A stretch of DNA of 64,000 nucleotides. Source: Oscillospiraceae bacterium (lineage in GTDB: Bacteria; Bacillota; Clostridia; Oscillospirales; Oscillospiraceae). The notes under the pieces are model-generated. The model was given only the letters and a program-made list of their open reading frames with translations. It made no database searches and was not told the DNA's origin. Below are positions 25,798 through 33,708 of the stretch, one piece after another; the stretch's first letter is position 1; every line of letters starts with the position of its first letter. A program made the translations under genes and the position numbers. The DNA lies in the NCBI GenBank assembly GCA_021768185.1, contig JAETNP010000012.1, positions 1 to 64,000 of the forward strand, given 5' to 3'.

Positions 25798-27105
25798 ATG
25801 GCCCAAAAGAAATCACGTCCCATCCGCACCCGGAACGGCGTTCCTCTCACCCGGGACGAGTACCGGCAGCTCAAGCGCCAGAAGGAGCGGGAGGACCGGC
25901 GCAAGCGCCAGGAGGCCTGGGAGGCCGCCCGGGGACCGCTGGATATGCCCTTCCTGCTGCTGGCCCTGCTGCTGCTGGGCATCGGCCTCATCATGCTCCT
26001 CTCCGCCAGCTTCCCCAACGCCCAGGCCAGTTCCCGGCTGGGCAACGACCCGCTGTACTTCTTCAAGCGGCAGGCCGTCTTCGCAGCGCTGGGCGTAGGG
26101 CTCATGCTGTGGGTGTCCAAAATCAACTACGAGCGGTTCCGGGGACTGGCGCGGCTGGGCCTGTGGACGTCCCTCATCCTGCTGTTTCTGGTCATCATCC
26201 CCGGGCCCAAGGAGAACGGGCGGCTGCTGGCCATCAGCGCCAACGGCGCGGCCCGGTGGCTGGGCGTCCCCAACACCTCGCTGACCTTCCAGCCCTCGGA
26301 CGTGGCGAAGCTGGGCCTCATCGTCTACTTCGCGGAGTCCATCTCCAAGAAGCGGGAAAAAATGAAGGAGTTCAAGGCGGGCTTCCTCTACCACATGGTC
26401 ATCCTGCTGGCCATGGTGGGCATGACGGCCCTGGAGCCCCACTTCTCCGGGGCCATCCTCATCGCCGGCATCGGCGCGGCCATGCTGGTGGTGGGCGGCA
26501 TCCACTGGGGATGGATCGCCGCCGGCGTGGGCGGCGTGGGTCTGGCCTCCTACCTGCTGGCCTTTACGGACGTCATTGAGAATTTCTTCAAGGCCATCAA
26601 CTACAACGCTTCCCGCATCACCGTATGGAAGGACCCCTTCGGCGGGGACCTGGAATTCCGGCGGGACGCTGCCTGGCAGACCATCCAGGGGCTGTACGCC
26701 ATCGGCTCCGGCGGACTGCTGGGGGTGGGCCTGGGCAAGAGCCGGCAGAAGTTCGGCTATCTCCCCGAGGCCCAGAACGACTACATCTTCGCCGTGGTCC
26801 TGGAGGAGCTGGGACTGGTGGGCGGGACGCTGATCATGCTTCTTTTCGCCCTGCTCATCATCCGGGGCTTCTGGCTGGCCATCCACGCCAGGGACCGGTT
26901 CGGCAGTCTGCTCATCGTGGGCGTCACCACCCAGATCGCCCTCCAGACCTTCCTGAACATCGCGGTGGTGACCAACCTCATCCCCGCCACCGGCATCTCC
27001 CTGCCCTTCTTCAGCTCCGGCGGCACGGCCCTGGTCATCCAGCTGGTGGAGGTGGGCATCGTCCTTTCCGTTTCCAGACAGATCCCCGCGCCAAAGGCGC
27101 GATAA
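25798..27105 (+). CDS. ftsW: FtsW/SpoVE-type SEDS lipid II polymerase
   Basis: SEDS-family peptidoglycan glycosyltransferase that works with the class B PBP at the septum. The 435-residue protein has an unusually basic cytoplasmic N-terminus (about 55 residues rich in Arg/Lys) and then about ten membrane helices. Signatures include ARWLGVP...TFQPSDVAKLG, AWQTIQGLYAIGSGGLLGVGLGKS, LPEAQNDYIFAVVLEELG and the C-terminal TGISLPFFSSGGTA. In a spore former it could be FtsW or the sporulation paralogue SpoVE; position between mraY and murG allows both. Confidence 0.94.
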   Translation: MAQKKSRPIRTRNGVPLTRDEYRQLKRQKEREDRRKRQEAWEAARGPLDMPFLLLALLLLGIGLIMLLSASFPNAQASSRLGNDPLYFFKRQAVFAALGVGLMLWVSKINYERFRGLARLGLWTSLILLFLVIIPGPKENGRLLAISANGAARWLGVPNTSLTFQPSDVAKLGLIVYFAESISKKREKMKEFKAGFLYHMVILLAMVGMTALEPHFSGAILIAGIGAAMLVVGGIHWGWIAAGVGGVGLASYLLAFTDVIENFFKAINYNASRITVWKDPFGGDLEFRRDAAWQTIQGLYAIGSGGLLGVGLGKSRQKFGYLPEAQNDYIFAVVLEELGLVGGTLIMLLFALLIIRGFWLAIHARDRFGSLLIVGVTTQIALQTFLNIAVVTNLIPATGISLPFFSSGGTALVIQLVEVGIVLSVSRQIPAPKAR

Positions 27106-27114
27106 AAGGGGGCA

Positions 27115-28257
27115 GTGACAATTAAGATCGTATTCACCTGCGGCGGCACGGCGGGCCATGTGAACCCCGCCCTGGCCCTGGCCGGGCTCATCAAGGAACG
27201 AAAGCCCGGCAGCGAAATTCTCTTCGTGGGTGCCCACCGGGGCATCGAAAAGCAGCTCATCGAGAGCGCCGGATGGCCCTTCCGGGCCGTGGAGGTCTCC
27301 AACTTCCACCGTTCCCTGGCCCCGAAGGAGATCCGGCACAACATCGTCTCCCTGCGCAATTTCCTCCGCTCCCCCGGGGAGGCCCGCTCACTGCTGGAGG
27401 AGTTCCCCGCCGACCTGGTGGTGGGCACCGGGGGCTACGCCAGCTATCCCATGATCCGGGCCGCCGCCAGACTGGGCATCCCCACCGCCATCCACGAATC
27501 CAACGCCATTCCCGGGCTCACCACCCGGCTGCTGGAAAATCATGCTGACCTCATCATGGTTGGTTTTGAGGAGTGCCGGAAAAACTACAAGCATCCCGAC
27601 AAGGTGCTGGTCACCGGCACCCCGGTCCGGGGGGACTTCTTCCTGCTGACCAAGAAGCAGGCGAAGCAGAAGCTGGGCATGGACGACGGCAGGCCCCTGA
27701 TCGTCTCCTTCTTCGGCAGCCTGGGCGCTGCCGAGATGAACCGGGAGATGGCCCGGTTCCTGGCCCTGGAAGCCCGCGGCGGCCTGCCCTTCCACCATGT
27801 CCACAGCGCCGGGGCCATTGGCTGCCAGCGCATGGGCGAATACCTCCGGGAGGAAAATGTGGACCTGAGCCGCACCCCGGAACTGGAGGTCCGGGAGTAT
27901 ATCCAGAACATGGCGGAGCTCATGCGGGCCGCCGATCTGGTGATCTGCCGGGCCGGGGCCAGCACCATCAGCGAGCTCACCGCCCTGGGGGTCCCGGCCA
28001 TCATCGTCCCCTCCCCCAACGTGACCCATAATCATCAGGAATCCAACGCCCGGGTCCTGGACCACGCCGGAGGCGCGGTGATGATCCTGGAAAAGGACAG
28101 CAGCGGGCAGAAGCTCTACGACGCCTCCCGTGATATCCTCCACGACGAGGCCCGGCGGAAGGCCATGAGCGCCGCCATGTCCTCCCTGGGGACCATTGAC
28201 GCGTCGGAAAAGATCCTGGACGCCGTCATGGCCCTGGTCCGTTCCGGCAAAAAGTAG
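27115..28257 (+). CDS. murG: UDP-GlcNAc:lipid I GlcNAc transferase MurG
   Basis: GT28 glycosyltransferase that converts lipid I to lipid II at the inner membrane face. The 380-residue protein starts with the glycine loop CGGTAGHVNPALAL (family GGTGGHxxPA), has GTGGYASYP and HESNAIPGLTTR in the N-domain, and CRAGASTISELTALGVPAIIVPSP in the C-domain donor site. Translation starts at GTG 27115 with GGGGGCA upstream, 9 nt after ftsW. murC and murB, common next to murG, are absent. Confidence 0.96.
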   Translation: MTIKIVFTCGGTAGHVNPALALAGLIKERKPGSEILFVGAHRGIEKQLIESAGWPFRAVEVSNFHRSLAPKEIRHNIVSLRNFLRSPGEARSLLEEFPADLVVGTGGYASYPMIRAAARLGIPTAIHESNAIPGLTTRLLENHADLIMVGFEECRKNYKHPDKVLVTGTPVRGDFFLLTKKQAKQKLGMDDGRPLIVSFFGSLGAAEMNREMARFLALEARGGLPFHHVHSAGAIGCQRMGEYLREENVDLSRTPELEVREYIQNMAELMRAADLVICRAGASTISELTALGVPAIIVPSPNVTHNHQESNARVLDHAGGAVMILEKDSSGQKLYDASRDILHDEARRKAMSAAMSSLGTIDASEKILDAVMALVRSGKK

Positions 28258-28331
28258 CAGTTTCCTCCCTCCCGCATACCATGGATTAGTCTTGTTATCG
28301 CATGGACAAATTCATGGGCGGAGGGATTCAT

Positions 28332-29582
28332 ATGAGCCATATCACCATACAGGGCGGTACCCGGCTGGAGGGGACGCTGGCGGTCCAGGGCGCGAAAAAC
28401 AGCGTCCTGCCCATTCTGGCCGCGTCCATCCTGCACCCGGGGCGCACGGTCCTCCGGGGCTGCCCCCACCTCAGCGACGTGGAGGCCAGCATCCGCATCC
28501 TCCGCCACCTGGGCTGCCGGGCGGACTGGGAGGGCGAGGAGCTGGTCATCGACGCAGGCGATCTCAGCCGGTGGGACGTCCCCGACCATCTGATGCGGGA
28601 GATGCGCTCCTCGGTGGTGTTCCTGGGCTCCATCCTGGCCCGGATGGGCTGGGCGGAGCTGAGCCACCCCGGCGGCTGCGAGCTGGGCCCCCGGCCCATC
28701 GACCTGCACCTGTCCGTCCTGCGGCAGCTGGGGGCGGACATCCGGGAGGAGGGCGGCTGCCTGCGCTGCACCGGCCAGCACCTGGAGGGCCGGGAGATTA
28801 CCCTGAGTATGCCCAGCGTGGGCGCTACGGAGAACGCCATTCTGGCCGCCTGCGGCGCGCAGGGGGAGACGGTGCTCCTCAACGCCGCCCGGGAGCCGGA
28901 GATCGCGGACCTCCAGGAATTTCTCTGCGGCATGGGGTGCCGGGTGAAGGGCGCGGGCAGCTCCACCATCTGCGTCCAGGGCCGCCAGCCCACCCGGGAC
29001 GTATGCCACACCGTCATGCCGGACCGGATCGTGGCGGCTACATATCTGGCGGCGGCCGCCGCCGCGGGCGGCGAGATCGAGCTCACCCGGGTCCATCACA
29101 GCCACCTCTCCACCGTCACCGCCGCCCTCCATACGGCGGGCTGCCAGATCTACAGCGGCGCGGGCCGGATCGTCCTGCGTTCCGAGGGCCGCCTGCGCTC
29201 CATCGGGACGGTGCGCACGGCCCCCTACCCCGGCTTCCCCACCGACGCCCAGGCGGTCGTCATGGCCGCCCTGCTACGCAGCCAGGGGGCCACGGTGTTT
29301 GTGGAGAACATCTTCGAGAACCGGTACCGCCACGTGGACGAACTGTGCCGCATGGGCGCGGACATCCGGGTGGCCGACCGGGTGGCGGTAGTCACCGGCG
29401 TCCCGGCGCTGTACGGCGCCCAGGTGCGGTGTACGGACCTGCGGGGCGGCGCGGCGCTGCTGGTGGCCGGGCTGGCCGCCCGGGGGGAGACCCAAATCGG
29501 AGATATCTTTCACATCCAGCGGGGCTATCAGGACCCCGTAGGCGATCTGCGCAAGCTGGGCGCGGAGATTCAAATCAGCTGA
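28332..29582 (+). CDS. murA: UDP-GlcNAc 1-carboxyvinyltransferase MurA
   Basis: Transfers enolpyruvate from PEP to UDP-GlcNAc, the first committed step of peptidoglycan synthesis. The 416-residue protein shows the substrate site QGAKNSVLPILAA near 19-31, the catalytic Cys in HPGGCELGPRPIDLH (so fosfomycin binding residue present), and the C-terminal FPTDAQAVVMAALL and ENIFENRY blocks. The ATG at 28332 follows GGAGGG; the upstream ATG at 28302 lacks a comparable site. Its presence between murG and ftsQ matches several Firmicute dcw clusters (murAA or murAB cannot be told apart). Confidence 0.95.
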   Translation: MSHITIQGGTRLEGTLAVQGAKNSVLPILAASILHPGRTVLRGCPHLSDVEASIRILRHLGCRADWEGEELVIDAGDLSRWDVPDHLMREMRSSVVFLGSILARMGWAELSHPGGCELGPRPIDLHLSVLRQLGADIREEGGCLRCTGQHLEGREITLSMPSVGATENAILAACGAQGETVLLNAAREPEIADLQEFLCGMGCRVKGAGSSTICVQGRQPTRDVCHTVMPDRIVAATYLAAAAAAGGEIELTRVHHSHLSTVTAALHTAGCQIYSGAGRIVLRSEGRLRSIGTVRTAPYPGFPTDAQAVVMAALLRSQGATVFVENIFENRYRHVDELCRMGADIRVADRVAVVTGVPALYGAQVRCTDLRGGAALLVAGLAARGETQIGDIFHIQRGYQDPVGDLRKLGAEIQIS

Positions 29583-29617
29583 CTCCGGCAATACTACAAA
29601 AGAAAGGAGCGCCCGCC

Positions 29618-30382
29618 ATGCCCAAAAAGAGGAAAAAAAGACGCCGGCGGGGAGGTTTGGGCCGTTTGCTGCGTCCCTTGTCACTCCTTCTGGCCGCCGG
29701 GGTCGTGGTAGCGGCGCTCACCATGTTTTTCAAGGTGGAAACCATCCAGGTCACCGGCGCCAGCCGCTACCAGGCCGCCGACATCATCGCCGCCTCCGGC
29801 GTGGAGCCCGGCGACAACCTGGTGCTGCTGGACCGCTACCGGGTCTCCCAGCGGATCTACACCGCCCTGCCCTATGTCACCGACGTACAGCCCCGGCCCA
29901 AATTCCCCAGCACCCTGGAGATCGAGGTGACGGAGACCCGGGCTGCGGCCGCCATTCAGGGGGCGGGCGGCTGGTGGCTCCTCAGCACCGGAGGGAAAAT
30001 CCTGGAGGCCGCCGACGGCTCTCTGGCGGCGGAGTACCCCCAGATCACCGGCGTCCAGGCGGAGGACCCCGCCGTCAGCGCCGCCCTGGCATTGCCGGAG
30101 GACAGTACCATCACCGCCAGCCGCCTCCAGGAGCTGCTGGCCGTACTGGACGCCCAGGAGGCCCTTCCGCTGGTAAATTCCATTGACTGCACCAGCCCCC
30201 GGGAGCTGGTCCTCCGCTACGACGGGCGCTTCCGGGTGGAGCTGTTCTACGATGCGGATTTCGATTTCAAGATCACCTGTCTCCTCAGCGCCGTGGATAA
30301 ACTGGAGCCTAATCAGAAGGGCACTTTACGCATGACCATGTCAGACGACTACGAGGTCCGCTTCATTCCCGACAAGGAATGA
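29618..30382 (+). CDS. ftsQ: Cell division protein FtsQ/DivIB
   Basis: Bitopic divisome protein that links cytoplasmic and extracellular division proteins. The 254-residue product has a very basic N-terminus (KKRKKRRRRGG), one membrane helix (about 18-40), then a POTRA domain opening with FFKVETIQVTGASRYQAADIIAASGV, and the FtsQ/DivIB beta domain ending near LRMTMSDDYEVRF. The start has AAAGGAG upstream. It is 35 nt after murA and upstream of ftsZ, the usual dcw order. Confidence 0.92.
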   Translation: MPKKRKKRRRRGGLGRLLRPLSLLLAAGVVVAALTMFFKVETIQVTGASRYQAADIIAASGVEPGDNLVLLDRYRVSQRIYTALPYVTDVQPRPKFPSTLEIEVTETRAAAAIQGAGGWWLLSTGGKILEAADGSLAAEYPQITGVQAEDPAVSAALALPEDSTITASRLQELLAVLDAQEALPLVNSIDCTSPRELVLRYDGRFRVELFYDADFDFKITCLLSAVDKLEPNQKGTLRMTMSDDYEVRFIPDKE

Positions 30383-30454
30383 GGCCGGAAATCCGGAAAT
30401 CATTTCCATTGGCTCCTTTCGCCGGAAAATTTCAAAAAAGCGGGCGGTTCGCTA

Positions 30455-30483
30455 TTGACCTGTTCCGGAAAAGGCGCTATAAT
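30455..30483 (+). promoter_or_regulatory. Sigma-A promoter of ftsZ
   Basis: TTGACC (30455-30460), a 17-nt spacer and a perfect TATAAT (30478-30483), about 84 nt before ftsZ. This gives ftsZ its own transcript in addition to cluster read-through. Confidence 0.85.
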
Positions 30484-30566
30484 GAATGAAATTGGACACT
30501 CTATCTTGGGGCAGACGCCCCGGCTAATATACAAAAGACACAATGTCTTGCAGGAGGAATTCCATT

Positions 30567-31688
30567 ATGGCAATTGAACTGGTGACCGCTCCCGACAATA
30601 TCGTTAAGATTAAAGTAATCGGCGTAGGCGGCTGCGGCAACAACGTAGTCAACCGCATGGTCAGCTCCGGTGTGACCGGTGTGGATTTTGTGGCGATCAA
30701 TACGGACAAGCAGGTACTCAACGAATCCGTGGCGGCCTATAAGATTCAGATCGGCGAGAAGCTGACCCATGGCCAGGGCGCCGGGGCCGACCCCGAGGTG
30801 GGCCGCAAGTCCGCGGAGGAGAGCCGCAGCCAGATCTCCAAGGCCCTGGAGGACACCGACATGGTGTTCATCACCGCCGGCATGGGCGGCGGCACCGGCA
30901 CGGGAGCCGCCCCGGTGGTAGCCGAAGCCGCCCGGGAAATGGGCATCCTCACTGTAGGCGTGGTGACAAAGCCCTTCTGGTTCGAGGGACGCCGCCGGAT
31001 GCAGCAGGCGGAGGCCGGCATTGAGGAGCTGCAGAGCCGGGTGGACTCCCTGGTGGTCATCCCCAACGACCGCATCAAGCACGTCACCGACCAGAAGATC
31101 ACCTTTGCCAACGGCTTCCAGATTTCCGACGACGTGCTGCGCCAGGCCCTGCTGTCCATCACCGAGCTCATCGGCAAGCCGGGGTTCATCAACCTGGACT
31201 TTGCCGACGTGACCACCGTTATGAAGGGCGCGGGTCTGGCCCACATGGGCGTGGGCTCCGCCGCCGGCAAGGGCAAGGCCGAGGAGGCCGCCCGCCAGGC
31301 CATTTCCAGCCCCCTGCTGGAGACCTCCATCAACGGGGCCAAGGGCGTGCTGGTGAGCATCACGGGCTCCAGCGACATCGGCCTGGACGACGTGGAGGCC
31401 GCCGCCGCCATGGTCCAGCAGGCCGTCCACCCCGACGCCAACACCATCTTCGGCGCGGCCTTTGACGAGAGCATGGACGACGAGATCCGGGTCACCATCA
31501 TCGCCACCGGCTTTGACGAGAAGAAGGGGGCCAACGCCGTGGCCGTCTCCGGCATCCAGGGCGCCGTGGCGGGCGGGTCCTCCAAGGAAAAGTTCGACGA
31601 CCTTCTGCTCCGTCCCCAGACCGAGGAGGAGAAGAAGGCCGACGAGAAGGACCCCTTCGAGGACATCCTGCGTATTTTTGACCGTTAA
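30567..31688 (+). CDS. ftsZ: Cell division GTPase FtsZ
   Basis: Tubulin-like GTPase forming the division ring. The 373-residue protein has the tubulin signature [10 protein letters not shown] at 107-116, the N-terminal [13 protein letters not shown] nucleotide loop, the T7 loop with [11 protein letters not shown], and a short C-terminal tail peptide [12 protein letters not shown] that binds partners such as FtsA or SepF. The ATG at 30567 has AGGAGG at 30552-30557. ftsA, often upstream, is absent, so SepF or another anchor may be used. Confidence 0.99.
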   Translation: MAIELVTAPDNIVKIKVIGVGGCGNNVVNRMVSSGVTGVDFVAINTDKQVLNESVAAYKIQIGEKLTHGQGAGADPEVGRKSAEESRSQISKALEDTDMVFITAGMGGGTGTGAAPVVAEAAREMGILTVGVVTKPFWFEGRRRMQQAEAGIEELQSRVDSLVVIPNDRIKHVTDQKITFANGFQISDDVLRQALLSITELIGKPGFINLDFADVTTVMKGAGLAHMGVGSAAGKGKAEEAARQAISSPLLETSINGAKGVLVSITGSSDIGLDDVEAAAAMVQQAVHPDANTIFGAAFDESMDDEIRVTIIATGFDEKKGANAVAVSGIQGAVAGGSSKEKFDDLLLRPQTEEEKKADEKDPFEDILRIFDR

Positions 31689-31731
31689 TCTTCTACATAC
31701 CGATCTGCCAAACAATTTGGAAATTACCGCC

Positions 31732-31769
31732 AGAATCCGCGGGCTTTTGCCTGCGGATTCTATTTTTTT
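31732..31769 (+). terminator. Intrinsic terminator after ftsZ
   Basis: Arms AGAATCCGCGGGC and GCCTGCGGATTCT with loop TTTT are followed by ATTTTTTTG. It closes the dcw transcription unit. Confidence 0.9.
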
Positions 31770-31914
31770 GCCGTTTTACGGGCGCTGCCGGATCTTTCCT
31801 TGACAATGCCGCCGCTTTTTAGAAGCTGCTTTTCTGCGTATTCTGCCCAAAGAAGCGCAAATTAGTTTTGCTGTGGATTTCACAGCGAAATTTTTGAAAG
31901 GGGTGGTGAAATGG

Positions 31915-32946
31915 ATGACTGGACAGAATCGCAGGCGCCGGCGGGCCGCGGCTTTTTTTCTTAGCGGGCTGCTGTGCGCCTCCCTGGCGGGACCGCCCGC
32001 CCAGGCCGCCGCTCTGGAGGCCGACTGGCTGGTCCCCGTAGGGCACACCATCGGCATCAAGCTGTTCGCCGAGGGCGTGGTGGTCATCGGCCTGGCGGAG
32101 GTGGAGACCGGCAGCGGCGTGCTCTCCCCGGGGGCGGAGTGCGGCTTGCAGGTGGGCGACGTGATCGAGGCGGCCAACGGCCAGGAGGTGGAGAGCTCCG
32201 AGCAGTTCGCCGCCCTGCTCCAATGCGGATGCAGGGTGGACCTGGACGTGACCCGGGACGGCCGGGAGCTGAAGCTGGCCGCCCAGCCGGTGCTGGGCAC
32301 CGACGGCACCTGGCGGCTGGGCGCTTGGATACGAGACAGCATGGCGGGCATTGGCACGATAACTTTTTATGACCCCGCCACCGGCTCCTTCGGCGCGCTG
32401 GGGCACGGCATCACTGATACGGATACGGGGCTCCTGATGCCCCTGGGGGACGGAGCGGTGATGCGCGCCTCGGTGAAGGCGGTGAAGCGGGGCAGCGCCG
32501 GAGAGCCCGGCGAGCTGAAGGGCAGCTTCGACCTGGCCCACGATCTGGGCGAGCTGTACGCCAATACGGAGCAGGGGGTCTTCGGGTCCATGGAATCCTG
32601 CGTCTTCACGGAGGGCAGCGCCCTGCCGGTGGCCGGGGCTGAAGAGGTATGCACCGGACCCGCCGTCATTCTCTCCAATGTCAGCGGAGACCAGGTGGAA
32701 TCCTACGACATTGAGATCGTCCGGGTGCTGGACCGCACGGGGGTGCAGAATCTGCTCATCCAGGTGACCGACCCGGCGCTCATTGAGCAGACCGGCGGCA
32801 TCGTCCAGGGGATGAGCGGATCGCCCATTTTACAAAATGGCCGAATTGTGGGAGCCGTAACTCACGTTATGGTCAATGAACCGACAAAAGGGTATGGAAT
32901 TTTGATCGAAAACATGCTTGCAGCGGCAGGAAATGACGTAAATTAA
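31915..32946 (+). CDS. spoIVB: SpoIVB peptidase (S55 family)
   Basis: Forespore-secreted serine peptidase that triggers pro-sigma-K processing by cleaving SpoIVFA. The 343-residue product has an N-terminal signal anchor (about 10-31), a PDZ domain (about 45-125), and an S55 peptidase domain with His164 in LGHGITD, Asp286 in VTDPALI, and Ser303 in GMSGSPI. It is shorter than Bacillus SpoIVB (426). The GTG at 31906 is an alternative start; the ATG at 31915 suits the AAAGGGG site better. The gene is intact, but its last 43 codons lie in the left copy of a ~185-bp direct repeat whose other copy is at 43165, so its 3' end was probably supplied by the inserted island. Confidence 0.94.
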   Translation: MTGQNRRRRRAAAFFLSGLLCASLAGPPAQAAALEADWLVPVGHTIGIKLFAEGVVVIGLAEVETGSGVLSPGAECGLQVGDVIEAANGQEVESSEQFAALLQCGCRVDLDVTRDGRELKLAAQPVLGTDGTWRLGAWIRDSMAGIGTITFYDPATGSFGALGHGITDTDTGLLMPLGDGAVMRASVKAVKRGSAGEPGELKGSFDLAHDLGELYANTEQGVFGSMESCVFTEGSALPVAGAEEVCTGPAVILSNVSGDQVESYDIEIVRVLDRTGVQNLLIQVTDPALIEQTGGIVQGMSGSPILQNGRIVGAVTHVMVNEPTKGYGILIENMLAAAGNDVN

Positions 32947-33000
32947 CCCCGGACAAAGAAAGCACCCACTTGATGGCAATCCATCATGCGGGTGCTTTCC
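32813..33000 (+). repeat. Left direct repeat (3' end of spoIVB plus its terminator)
   Basis: About 185 bp starting at the TGAGCGG of the catalytic-Ser codon region and running through the stop codon and the following AAAGCACCC hairpin. It matches 43165-43352 (offset 10352) with only a handful of differences. The left hairpin stem has two mismatches, whereas the right copy is perfectly paired, so the right copy is probably the host's original gene end. Confidence 0.9.
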
Positions 33001-33506
33001 CTTTGGAAAAAATAGACAACGCCAGAATAAGGCCAAAATGAAATACAAAAGGAGTCCTGCCAAACCTGCCAAGAGCTGTCAAGGGCCAAAAGCGGAAAAA
33101 TTTCAAGGAAATGGTTCTATGAAGCTGGGCGCAGTAAAGCAGACCGTTCTGCTCAGCCGGCCATGGAATTGGATTGAAAATCAGCGTTTATAATTCGTCA
33201 CAGCTTCTCTAAATAAGCTGTGACAGTTCCATAATAGATTCTCAGGAACTAGTTCGCTGCAGCAGTCATGTAGACATAGTAGTGCTTGCCCTCCCGCCTT
33301 TTACGGTCAAGAAATTGGAAAACAGGGTCATCAGCGGGGGCGTGTTGAATGAGAAATGTCCCAATTTATACTTCTTACTGTAGTTGTCACTTGAATTGAT
33401 TGTGAGATGGCCCATTTTCCTCACTGTATAACTTGGTTTGGTTGATTTGCCCATATGTAGCCCCTTTTTTTCGTCACAACAGCAGTAAAAAAAACCGTCC
33501 GAACTC
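33001..33506. other. Left margin of the island, no confirmed gene
   Basis: AT-rich, non-conserved sequence. A minus-strand frame at 33266-33523 (85 residues, TVRKMGHLTINSSDN-like) has no recognisable domain and its start overlaps the promoter at 33507, so it is probably a decayed remnant or chance frame. A 10-bp-stem hairpin (GTCACAGCTT/AAGCTGTGAC) lies at 33197-33224. Confidence 0.5.
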
Positions 33507-33536
33507 TTGACACTTCGCTGCACAATCTGCTATAAT
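33507..33536 (+). promoter_or_regulatory. Consensus promoter of the island operon
   Basis: Perfect TTGACA (33507-33512), an 18-nt spacer and perfect TATAAT (33531-33536). Transcription should begin near 33543, giving a leader of about 165 nt before the kinase gene. Confidence 0.88.
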
Positions 33537-33545
33537 CTTATTAAA

Positions 33546-33604
33546 ATAAACGTTTATGACAGACGTTTATATATATTGTATCCACTTTTGGTTATGAATG
33601 CCAA
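33546..33604 (+). promoter_or_regulatory. Tandem leader hairpins, candidate ANTAR-binding/antiterminator element
   Basis: Hairpin P1 (33546-33570) has arms ATAAACGTTT and AGACGTTTAT; hairpin P2 (33588-33604) has arms TTGGT and GCCAA. Both present the same loop context, TTATGA-N2-G. The 3' arm of P2 is part of the 5' arm of the terminator at 33597-33638, so P2 and the terminator cannot form together. ANTAR regulators of the EutV/AmiR/NasR class are known to bind paired hairpins and block terminators. The known consensus is a hexaloop with A1 and G4; these loops are seven bases, so the match is by architecture, not exact sequence. Confidence 0.6.
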
Positions 33605-33638
33605 CACGAGTACATATCGTGTTGGCATTTTGTTTTTT
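33597..33638 (+). terminator. Leader terminator before the island operon
   Basis: A 13-bp perfect stem (AATGCCAACACGA paired with TCGTGTTGGCATT), 7-nt loop GTACATA, followed by TTGTTTTTT. It lies between the promoter and the first gene, so operon expression needs read-through. Confidence 0.9.
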
Positions 33639-33708
33639 CGGTTGAAACTGTGGACGCACGGTTTTGATACATACAGGAAAACAGCGGCAAAAGAAAGGAG
33701 AATCGACC

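Noticed and set aside
23059-25806. A 915-codon minus-strand open frame opposite murE and mraY
   Set aside because: Antisense shadow of well-supported genes, with no recognisable motif and no ribosome site.
33266-33523. An 85-codon minus-strand frame at the left end of the island
   Set aside because: No domain recognised, no good ribosome site, and its start lies inside the consensus promoter of the kinase operon.
33546-33638. A metabolite riboswitch in the island leader
   Set aside because: The leader is too short and simple for a known aptamer, and an ANTAR regulator in the same operon explains the paired hairpins better.
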